A stretch of 64,000 nt of DNA, taken from Rhizophagus irregularis (taxonomy: Eukaryota > Glomeromycota > Glomeromycetes > Glomerales > Glomeraceae). The DNA is taken from contig NC_089442.1 of the NCBI RefSeq assembly GCF_026210795.1, positions 496,001-560,000 on the forward strand. Reading direction: 5' to 3'. The position numbers and the translations under genes are program-made. How positions within the stretch are numbered: position 1 is the stretch's first letter; each line of letters opens with the position of its first letter. Under the pieces are notes generated by a model, which saw only the letters and a list, made by a program, of their open reading frames with translations, was not told where the DNA came from and did no database searches. This document shows positions 34,854 through 46,200 of the stretch, one piece after another.

Positions 34854-36691
34854 TTTATCATAAGTACTGATGAATAATTAGAAATTTTTACAACATATAT
34901 ATAGTTTTTTTCGATGATTCATTATTTCGGAAATTTAAAAGATAGAACTTTCTAAAAAGTATTTCTAAGATTTTTTTTACCAATATGCATGGAATTTCAG
35001 AAAGTTCGTATGTCATTTGGAAGTACTTTGAAGAATAAATCCGTTAGCTTTGTGATGATCACTTAATACGTTACATAATTTACGGTTTTACAAAAACGCT
35101 TGACTAAACAAGGTTAATGTTACATGATCCTAAATTGACAATCACGAGGAATGGCGCAAACAAATGACCATTTATGTGGAGGATTTTCGCTCTTTTTAAC
35201 TACACGTGTGTAACTTTTCTAATTTTTTTATTCGTACCGAATGTTCTTCAGCTTATTAGGAATGGTTAATAAACTTTAAACGTTAACGTTCCAGTCAGTT
35301 TAAGAAGATCTCGCTATTAAAGTTAACATATTTTGGTAAATAGGATAATAAGACTTTTTTTTAAAACCTTTTTATTTCAATTATTTATGTAGAAAATTTT
35401 CATATTTCTTTTGTTTTTCATAAGAAAACACTTTATATTCCTTTTTAAATGAAATGTATCATATGCACAAAACTTAAATATAATATAAAGCTGAACAAAC
35501 AATCATCAAATATTAAATATCATCTTTTTTTGAAAAATAAATTTTTTGATATACTTCAGAAATTTTTTAAAGAACAAATATAAAATTCTATTTATATAGC
35601 TACCCTTTTTCTCCTTACAAAAGTTATTAAAGTATGAAATTTAGCTAGTTTTTTTTTTTAAAAAAAAAGGCATCAATCATCTAATGTCCTATTGATAAAT
35701 GTCGGTTGTCCCAAATACATTTAATAAAAAGGACACATATGATATAATTACGAAAACAGATGTTATATCAAATATTAACTTTTATCAAAAAAAAATATTT
35801 AAATAATATTCAAAGCTTCGAATTATTGAAATTTTAACATACTGTATGTCATAAAATTTTAATACATAATGAGTCGCATACCTAGGGAATAAAAATGACG
35901 GATGTTTGAAATTGGTTATGATAAGAAATTTAAATTTTAGGTTTTATTTTTTATTTGTTCATTATCCTATGATTACGGATATATCCGTTCATTTTTCAGT
36001 AGGATAATCCGGATATCCTAGGATATGATGTAAATATGATGTAATAAAATTGATTAGTATAAAATGTTATACGGTATATTATGATTATTTCGTAAAAACT
36101 AACTGAAACCTAAAGAAACAGGATGTCTGGCCAAAAACGTAATATAATAGAAGTAGATGATAATATTGAGGATCACCTAAATTTTGATGAATGTCAAGTA
36201 TAGAATTCAGAATACTTTAAATATCATCTATCATTCAATAAATTAATTTGGCATAGTTTCGATTATAAAATTAATTATGGGATTTGTCAAATATAATCAA
36301 TTGTTTGAATAAATCACATTAATTTTTAATTCCGATCTAATTATGATTTTAGAATTTACTAATAATAATCATGCGTCATTTTTACAACATTATAAAATAA
36401 TTGCGGCATAAGATATTGTCTCAATTTTTTGGAAGAATATTTTGGTTTATTAACAATTCGTTTCTCAGCACTAAATATCCAATGCCTCAAAACTACTTGT
36501 ATTTAATTATATGATTGATTAAATATTTAGTATAATTCTCTAAAAGTTAAAAATTGTTTAGTCACGAAGGAAGTTTACAAACCAAATTACTTTATTGACT
36601 TATTATTTAATTAATGATATTTTACTTATTTTTCTGGAGAAGAAATTAGTTATACATTATTCATTCATTTTGAAATTTTTTTATCAGCTGC
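34854..36691. other. Intergenic; one possible orphan first exon
   Basis: Upstream region of the Cys-rich kinase. At 36123 an ATG opens a 25-codon frame (MSGQKRNIIEVDD...) that ends at a donor-like CAA-GTATAG; no partner exon was found. Otherwise AT-rich with nothing supportable. Confidence 0.35.
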
Positions 36692-37110
36692 CAACAGCTG
36701 AATTCATTATTTGAAATCATTTATATGCCAAATGGGTTAGAAAATAGTTTAGAAGAATTAATTTCTTTACAAAATAGTTTAAAGAATTTGAGATTAATTG
36801 ATTATGTTGGAAGTATGAAATAATCATACCTACTTTCCATCAGTTAGTAATTTTACAAGAGTTTAATTTGTCATTTATTGATAGAATAATGGAAATTTTA
36901 ATAAATCACAACAATCTTAACGTTTCTTAGAAAAATCTTATATAATTTTTTTACGCGGTTTTGTAATTTACACTTTTGGAAAATATAAAAACTTATTAAG
37001 GAATATCAAAGTTTTCGTGTATTAACTTCTGTGGTTATATCTATATATATATATTACGTACCATTTGTAGAAATCAAAATTAAACAATTAGTTACTTTGA
37101 TGATGGTTGA
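36692..37110 (+). pseudogene. F-box/LRR-like gene relic
   Basis: 36692-36823 encodes 43 residues (QLNSLFEIIYMPNG..., then SLEELISLQNSLKNLRLIDY) with the leucine pattern of the C-terminal region of Rhizophagus F-box proteins; compare QLSQIINSQKNLKKI in the gene at 55734. It ends at TAA 36821-36823 and degenerates afterwards, with no F-box upstream. Clearly not a full gene. Confidence 0.55.
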
Positions 37111-37306
37111 ATCATCAATTACAAAAATGGAATTCACGTGAAATATCTGCACGCGTCACTTTAAATTACTAGTATTTAATAATTATAAATAAATTTATAG
37201 GATAATACAATATTTAATTTAAGAAAAACGTTACAATAAATAAAACTACTGGCTTGATACACACTTTGTCACTAAGATTTATTCAAATAAAAAAAACTTG
37301 TTTATT

Positions 37307-39470
37307 TCATTTTCTTAATTTTTTTAATTTATTTTGAGCATGTTCAAATCCTTGTTTAGCAGATTTCTCGTACCAATAAATTGCTTGATTTATATCCTTT
37401 TCTATTCCTTTTCCATTTTCATACATACCAGCAAGATTATATTGAGCCAAACTAAATCCTGAATTTGCTGCCTTGTGATATAATTCAAAAGCTTTGTTAT
37501 AATCTTTATTAACGCCATCTCCTTTATAATACATAGCGGCAAAATTATTGTAAGCCCCACTATTTCCTAAATTTGCCGCCTGCTGATATAATTCAATTGC
37601 TTTTTGTTTATTAATATTAATTCCAATTCCATAATAATAAAAATAACCACACTTAAGTAATCCCATTGCGTAACCCTTATTAGCTATTTTTTCATAATAT
37701 TCAAAAGCTAATTTTTCATCTTTTACAGTTCCATAACCAAATTGATAACATAATCCAACACAATATTGCGATAATGTGTGGTTTTGTCCTGACTCTTTAA
37801 TGAATAAGTTAAACGCTTTCTTTTTTTCATCTTCACTTGTTTCAATTCTAAAAAAATTAAAATATCCAAGTAAAAATATGGAATCTGAATTATTTTGATT
37901 AATTAATAACCAATCATGGATTTCTTGTGAATTTATATTATTATCATTAAAATAATCAAGAATATCTTTTCTTGATAGATCTTTTCCTTCATTATTTGAC
38001 TTGAAAAGATAATTTACTATATCATTAACTATTTTACTTATATTTTTTTCAGATGAAATATCTTCATTTGTTAATGTTTTATATACTATTTCCTTTGTAT
38101 TCATTTTATCAAAATTTTCAATAATTTGAGACATTTCCCCATGTAATGAATTATTAACATTTGAAGTATCAATATTGATTGAATTAAAATTTTGTTCGTC
38201 TGTTGATGTTGATTGAAGATTTAATTCCGGTTGATGATTTTCTGTTGTTTTCGCTATAATTGCTTTTAATCTTTCTAAGACTTGATTCATAGTTGGACGA
38301 TTGTCTGGTTCATTATCCCAACATTCTAAAAAATATAATAATAAATTATAAATAAATTTTAAATTATAATTAATGAGAGTTCATACGTACCGGTATAAAT
38401 TTTAATATAATTTTCAGGCGTATTAAGAATGGGTTCTTCTCTACGACCTTGTGAAATTTCTATAGCTAGATCAATATCGTACTCTTCAGTAACAAAAGGT
38501 GGCTGACCACTAGATAATTCCCAAAATAATACACCCACACTATAAATATCACTTTTTTCATTTAATTTTTTATTTTTATTTCGTCCACTAAATTTTTTTG
38601 GATCGACGTAAGGAACACATCCAAAAAATTTAGTTTTTGTGTTGGTTGATGATTCAATTCTTTTTGACAACCCAAAGTCGGACAGTTTGATAATATTTTG
38701 ATGGACTAACACATTTCCGGAGTGCTATTAAGTTAATACGACGTTAAAAATATGAAAAAAAATTACAATAATTATTTTATTATTTAATAAAATTAAAATT
38801 ACCAAATCACGATGCACTATTCCTTCATTATGTAAACACGCCACAGCACTAGCTAATTGGTACGCCAAGTTGTATTTATTGCTCCAAGTAAGATTACTAA
38901 AGTTTTCCTTTAAATAATTTTTGAGAGTACCAGAATCAGCATACTCCATTACTAACAAATAATTTTTCGATTGAACATTTTGATATTCTAATTATGAATA
39001 AAAGAAATTAATTATTTTCTATATTTGCAAAGTTAAATAAAATTTTAACTATTATTATAATTGAATTTATATAAATTACCTGGCTCAAATTGTGCAACGC
39101 CATAGAACTTAATAATATTATTATGAAATTGTATATCACGTTGAAGCTTGAGCTTAGATTATAATATTTTAATAAATATAAATTTAATGCATATATTATT
39201 AATATTAAAATGACAATAGTATACTTATTTCATAATTTATACCTCATGAACGATTTCTTTTGCAATTACGTCATCAACATTGGAAAAGGATTTTAACGCT
39301 AAATATTGGTCTGAATTTTTCCAATTTACACGATAAACTTTTCCAAATCCTCCAGTACCAATTCTTTGAACATTACTAAAATATTTGTGTTCATAAAGTC
39401 TAAAATATTCCTTAGAAATTGCTTCTTCAATCCAATTGATCCATTCATTTGTATTTTCGGTGTTTTGCAT
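37307..39470 (-). CDS. Kinase/Sel1-repeat protein D with intact catalytic motifs
   Basis: Five exons: 39243-39470, 39080-39152, 38803-38987, 38391-38724 and 37307-38325, giving about 612 aa. The start is ATG 39468-39470 (MQNTENTNEW); an upstream in-frame ATG at 39506 is less likely because paralogues start like this one. The glycine loop is GTGGFGKVY, beta-3 Lys LALKSF, catalytic loop HRDLHSGN, DFG intact (LSDFGLSK), C-lobe CWDNEPDNRPT. A 100-residue linker leads into about five Sel1 repeats (for example LGLCYQFGYGTVKD and AGMYENGKGIEKD). Relative to B/C it has one extra intron (after the segment ending QFEP) and far fewer Sel1 repeats. It should be catalytically active, in contrast to B and C. 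Likely a cytosolic signalling kinase; substrate unknown. Confidence 0.88.
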
Positions 39471-39506
39471 TTTGATATTATTATTTTGGGCGTAAAGTAA
39501 AATCAA

Positions 39507-40539
39507 AAAGTTTAAAAAGTTTTATTTTTTTTCATTATATAAATAAATTTTTGGTAACGTCGTACAAGACGTACAGTACACAAAATGTGCACAAAAAAAG
39601 CCACATAACATGCTGCGGTGATCTACTTTTCTTAACCAATTAATCAAATTTTCAAAGAACAAATTTTTATACATTAATTTATTTAAAAAACGGTTAATAA
39701 TGCAACATTTTGTTAAAGATAATTTTGTTTAATACACACTACAGTCTGTCAATATAGAAATAAGATTTTCTTTACATGAGAACATAAAAATATCGATGTA
39801 AGACAATAACATCATTGGCTCACTTGATGATCGGAATGGTGATCATCAAGGGAGTCAAATCCGTCCGCATATATTGACCTACAAGTTAACGTTAAACATG
39901 GCAGGGAGCTATAATCATAGTATTATTAGAGCTGTAATATTCTGACTTTTTTTAATTAAGTTGGTTTATACTACCATACAGTATCATAATTATGATAAAT
40001 AGTTTTAAAGATTTAAAGAGAATTTCTAAATTTTAACTGGTGGAAAAATTACTGATAGATCATGTGATTGTGTATTAAATATTCATGTGATTTATTATGA
40101 AGATCATTTTAATTTTAGCTGACAAAAAAAAATTATTCAGTTTTTAACATGATTTGCCGAAATTTTTATCCCACAATTTTTTACTTAGTAAAAGAAGAAA
40201 TTCTATAAAAGTGTATTATGACCTCGTGGGTGGGTGGGTGGCGCGTTAACGTTATGTATTGACTTGAAATGGCGTGTCATGATAGGTTAACGTTAACGTT
40301 TACCTAACGTTATCATAAGATTAGTTTTTAGTGATTACCATTTTAAGATACTGATCCTTGTCTTTGGTATTGATTTGCTGATTATATAATACATTTACAT
40401 TAAATTCGAATCAAGCTTTTCTATTTTAATACGATCGGCAGCCAACAAATATTTTAGAGTTTTAAATTACATGATTAAATGATAGATACAATTATAAAAC
40501 GCGAGAAACTTAATATATAATGTATTAATCGGTATACAA
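39507..40539. other. Intergenic, no gene seen
   Basis: Upstream region of gene D. Holds a GTGGGTGG run near 40227 and clustered GTTAACG motifs (40244-40312). Nothing coding. Confidence 0.5.
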
Positions 40540-41045
40540 ATGTCTGAAAATATTAAATAATTTTGAAGAAACTTACAGAATTTATGAAAAACAAGATCTT
40601 AATCAAGAATTCGGATCATGTCCTGATTGTAATAAATCAAATACTAATTCTAAACGACTTCGAAGAGTTTTCTAAAAATGGGCTTGTAGAAATAGTGTAA
40701 ATTTATAGATAAATTTATACAGAAGCTCAATTAAAAGCTAGAAATCAGAAAGAAATTGCAATAATTTAAGAAATATATAAGACCTGCCTTAAGGCTTTGA
40801 AATCATGAGGTACAATACACTATTAAAAGTAGGAATGCCAGAGATCATTTCTCGTGTTATAATACTCAATATATCCTTAAATGTTTGTCAAGGATTAAGA
40901 ACGAAAATTGGGAAGCATTGAAATTTTATGAAGTCATGGAGAATGATTACTTGGAATTAATAAAAAGGTGTGGGATCCTATTCTTGTTAAAAGACCAACT
41001 TCTGAACAATTATAAATTATAATGAATGTTATAGACTCTTATCAG
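40540..41045 (+). pseudogene. Dead ribbon-type kinase fragment
   Basis: Starts ATG TCT GAA ... TAA, then in another frame ETYRIYEKQDLNQEFGSCPDCNKSNTN, the ribbon region of a family kinase, then DKFIQ-AQLKARNQKE. Most of the kinase domain, including the catalytic loop, is missing. Near 40865-40885 NVCQGLR appears, and 40925-41045 gives FYEVMENDYLELIKRC, then a 1-bp loss in the CWDP codons, then VKRPTSEQL. Ends at a donor-like CAG-GTAAAA. Multiple stops and frameshifts: non-functional. Confidence 0.75.
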
Positions 41046-41894
41046 GTAAAAAATAAATCTGTTTAAAAGACAATTTTTTATAAAAAAATTATGATTAGTT
41101 AATAATTTAATAAATACTATATCTAATTCCTCTTTTTTTACGTGAAATGAAATTTTAAACGAAAATCATCCGTTGTCTTGTTTTACTGACATAAAATCGA
41201 TTATTCTGCAAATTAAATTAAATTTTTAATAAGATGACGTGAGTTCAAAGATTATAATTAATTATGATAATAATAAAAATATTTTTATGTAAAAATTTAG
41301 GTTAAATACTTCTTTCGTTAAATTCACTTTTAATATGAAGTTAATTTATTTTTATTTTGAATCTCTAGAACATTGTAAAGTTATTCAGTATAAAAAATTA
41401 TTTTAAGAAATGAGATCGTAGATTTTTATTTTATATTAAAAATTTTTTGCCATTTTCGTGATTATTTCAATTGCTTTATTACTTTATAAGGAAAATTTAA
41501 TAAAAATTGTAAAAAATGTCTATTAACTTTGAATAGTGATACTTTCGATTTTTGGCAATTATACGAAAATGGAAAAAATAATTATTGAGAGAAGCTTAAA
41601 ACAAGCTATAATTGCTTTTTACTGATTTAAACTCAGATAATATTTAGTAAAGTTCATATGTATTATAGATTATCGTTCAGCCAAATAGGATCATGCAGAT
41701 TTTCATAGACCGATATTTTTATTAGTCATAGCAATAACACATTATTGATATAATAAAGTGGAGTAAAAAAATGGCGTAAATGAATATTTTGTAGGAAAAG
41801 TTTAAATAAAGCTTATAAAAATGAAATTTATAGAAAACTTATTTATGATGTTATTAATTAATGCATGATCAAAAACGTCAGAACGATAACACTT
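41046..41894. other. Intergenic, no gene seen
   Basis: AT-rich decayed DNA following the dead kinase; nothing supportable. Confidence 0.5.
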
Positions 41895-42020
41895 TTATTG
41901 GATGTGGGGCTATATCGGTCACAGGGCCCTTCATTGATTGGTGAAAATGGGCCACTACGTGGCCCATTTTCATCCAATCATTCGGTCCTGTGACCGATAT
42001 AGCTACTCCCCATCCAATAA
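41895..42020. mobile_element. Near-perfect foldback hairpin, 126 bp
   Basis: Two arms of about 60 bp (outer TTATTGGATG/CATCCAATAA, middle CTATATCGGTCACAGG/CCTGTGACCGATATAG, inner GGGCCAC/GTGGCCC) are separated by only 3 bp near 41956. Small indels break the symmetry. GC content is well above the surroundings. It looks like a foldback MITE; a transcript would form a long double-stranded hairpin. Confidence 0.75.
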
Positions 42021-43243
42021 TATGTATATATAAAATTTCTGGCTTTGGTAGTATTGTTTGAGATAAGTTACACTATTATGTGTAAATACGATCAGGTACG
42101 TACTAGTCATATGCATCTCATAGGTGCATCTTTCAGTATTATTCTATATAAATACTCGCAATTGGAACATATTTCTAAAAAAAAACGAATCTAAGTTGTT
42201 AGATATTAAATGTTTAAACCAGAAATATCCTTTTGAAAATATCTAATTAACTAATTCTCAATATACAACTCATATAAACTTCGGAATAAGATAGTATTAA
42301 TTAATAGTTATATCGTCTGCAGCACAATCTTGTTTTCTTCAACTTCGAAAATATAAGTTTGTCGTAACCTATAAGCATCTCATATTATGGTTAGAAATAT
42401 TTTACGTACGTTGTAGCAATATGTTTAAAATTAAAATATATTAAAAATTATGAAATATGCTGAAAACAATTAAGATAAATTGGATCGTATCATCCATTAA
42501 ATTCGAATGCAAAAATTATACATTTTTTAAAAATGTAATCAGTGATGGAATAATGATTTAAATGACATCACTGAGACAAAACAGTACTAAAGACAAAAAT
42601 CAACAAATGTGACATTTGTCATTTAGACCATGATATCAACGAATGAATCATCATGTGATCTCATAAACTCATAATCCTGACCAAAATTATTTATACAATT
42701 TAATGTTTCGCGGATAAAATAAATATATCAATAATAGTACCTAAATTATGCAGCTGTATATTTAAATAATAACGACTCAAATGACAAATGGCCTCAAGCG
42801 ACTAGGTCATTCATAAGTATAATGGCCAAATGACCGTCAAATGACCTGGTTATTTGCCATCACTTCCACAAATTACATAATATATTAAGCATACTTATCT
42901 CAATATCTCATGATAACTTATCTATTCATTTTAATTCTAATCAAATATCATAAATGATAAATCTACAAAACTCTGAATATCATTTAATCTTTATGTTATT
43001 TTATTGCTCAATTACAAACTGACTTTACACATGTAAAAAAAAAATTTACATATACTCTATAATCAGTGTTAAACAAATATCATAGTATATTTTAAAATTA
43101 ATGAATAAAATGGTAAATTAAAATTTTTTTTATTCCCCCGATGATAACCTATTAATAAACTAATTTAATAAATTCTTGTCAAAATTTGAATAAAAGCAAT
43201 GTAAGTTAACTTTGTAAAATCAATGACTTCTACTGAATTATTG
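42021..43243. other. 3' flank of the nine-module gene, duplicated at 61440-62880
   Basis: Two blocks match the 3' flank of the kinase at 62880: about 42350-42485 against 61440-61600, and about 43000-43080 against 62650-62745 (TTGCTCAATTACAAACTGAC). So the two loci descend from one duplication, and the flank at 62880 later received inserts. No gene seen. Confidence 0.5.
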
Positions 43244-46200
43244 TTACTTTGGGAGATTCTTTGTAAATGGATTAAGCAATCGAGAAGTATAACAAGCTTT
43301 GGGATGAACAGTTGATTGGTTACTTCCAATGTTTAAAAATCTAAATTTTTTATTTCTTATTGCTTCTTCAATTTGTTTATTAATTTCCTCTTTAATTTCG
43401 ATCGCTTTTGGTCTATCATCTGGATTTGAACTCCAACACTTTTTCATCAACTCAATGTAACATTTTGGTGCTTCCTGCTCATTAATTTCGGGTCTAATTC
43501 CATTACATATATTTAATGCTAAAATACCATCATGAGCACAATTGGCAAAAGTTTGTCTTCTAGTTGCTACAAAATACATAATCATACCAAAACTATATAT
43601 ATCAGCCGCTTGAGTATAAGGTTTTCCTCTTAATATTTCAGGAGCTACATAAGGCATAACTCCATAAACTGTATTACTTATATTATCGACTTCCTTACAT
43701 AATCCCATATCCATAATACATATATCATCAGAAAATTGATCAGAAGGCAATATTAATATATTTCCTATATGTAAATCACGATGAACTGTTTGATTGTTGT
43801 GAATAATTTCAAGACAGTCAATAATTTTATACAATATATACAATTTTTCAATTCGATACCAAGGTTTTTTAATATATCTACTATTAACAAAACCTTCACT
43901 TGCAAGTTGGAGAACAATAATATAATCTTTTGTAATTGGATTTTGAGATATCCCATATATTTTAAGAATTTTATTATGATTGATAGAGTAATTTTTTACC
44001 TGTAAAATAAAATATATTAAAAAAAATTATAAATAGCTTCATTGATTTAAAGGAAAATTTTATACCTCATTTAATAACCCATTTGAAATATTTTGCGAAT
44101 CATGTAAGCACTTTAAAGCAACTTCTATACTATGATCCCTTTCCAACCCTTCGTAATTTGTATTATATTGTAATGGACCGTTCTCCCATAATGCTGAATA
44201 TACTGTAGAAAAACAACCTTTACCTATTTTTCTAATATTATTAAACTGGTCGTATGGTATCCATTCAACTATTGTATCATCATAATTTTTAATTTTTAAT
44301 TGCATTTCTTGAATTAATTCATCAATTTTTTTATTTTCACTGGTCCAATTTATAAAATTATTTTTTAAATATTTTATTTGACATGGTTTGCACCATTTAT
44401 GTTCAATATCTGTATAATGATCACTACATTTTTTACAATAACCTTTAATAACTATAAAATAATCTCTTGTAATTGGATTTTGAGATATTCCATATATTTT
44501 AGGTGATATATCTTTAGTTGGATGTAATATTCTACTATAATCAGTAGGTTGATTTAATGGTAAGTTATTCACTTTAATAAAATATGAATTAACCTATTAA
44601 AAATATAAAAGTTACTAGGAAAAACGTGCTTAAATTAAACTACATAGAAATTAAAAATTCATACTTCATTTAAAATTTCATTGGTAATATTTTGTGAACT
44701 ACATAAATATTTCAAAGTAACTTTTTTATTAGGTATTCTTTCCCACTTTATTCCATTATATTTTAATGGACCATTCATCCATATTGCTGAATATTGTAAA
44801 GTCGTATCACTCTTGTTTACTTTCTTAATATTACCAAACCGGTAATATGGCATCCATTCAACTATTATATCATCATGATTTTTAATTTTTAGTTGTTCTT
44901 CTTGAATTAATTCATCAATTATTTTATTTCCACTTGTCCAATTTCCAAATCTATTCTTTAGATCATTTATTTGACATGATTTACACTATTTATAGGTCAA
45001 ATCTGCATATATTTCACCACATATTTCACAATTTTTTCCAATTTCAAGAACCATAATATAATCCTTAGTAGCTGAGTTTTGTGATATTCCATATAATTCA
45101 ATAATATTATCATATTCAATGAAATATGTTTTTATCTATTATAATAAAAAAAAGCTATTTTAACAAAAAAGCACTTAAATTAAATTGTAAAAGATTAAAA
45201 TTTTATACCTTACTCAAAAATTCATTGGTAATATCATTATTTTGTGAATTACACAAATATTTTAAAGTAACTTCTTTATTATGTATCCTTTTCTGCTCCA
45301 TTTTATCACAATTATTATTCCATATTGCTGAATATATTGCAGCAGAATCATTTTTGCCTATTTTATTAATATCATTAAACTGGTTATATGGTATCCATTC
45401 AACTATATTATTATAATTGTTAATCTTTAATTGCATTTCTTGAATAAATTCATCAATTTGTTGGTTTCCACTAGTCCAATTTGCAAAATTTTGCTTTAAA
45501 TTACTTATCTGGCATATTTTACACCATTTATTACTAATATCATTATATATTTTAATACATTTATCACAAAGAATTCCATCCTGAAGAACTATAACATAAT
45601 TTTTTGTATCCGGATTTTGAGATATTCCATATATTTTAGTAATATCATATTCATTGCTTTTAACATATAATTTAGTTTCCTAAAATATATAAAAAAGTTA
45701 TTATATTAAAAAAATATTTAAATTGAATTAAAAAAATTAGCAATTATATACCTTATTTAAAAATTCATTGTTAATATTTTGTGAATTACATAAATATTTT
45801 AAAGCAACTTTTTTATTAGGCATCCTTATCCATTCCTTTTTATCAGATTTATCATATTCTAATGGTCCATTCATCCATATTGCTGAGTATAGCATAGCAA
45901 AATCACTTTCACCTATTTTTTTAAAATTATTAAATTGGTTATATGGTATCCATTCAACCATTATATTATCATAGTAGATTTCAAATTCTAGTTGCATTTC
46001 TTGAATAAATTTATCAATTATTTCATTTCCACTAGTCCAATTTTTGAAATCCATTATAAAATTACTTATTTGACATGATTCACACCATTTTATATATATT
46101 AATGTATATATTTCACCACATTTTTCACAGTGATTTCCATTCTCAAGAACTACAATGTAATCTTTTGTGTTTGGATTTTGTGATATTCCATATATCCTAG

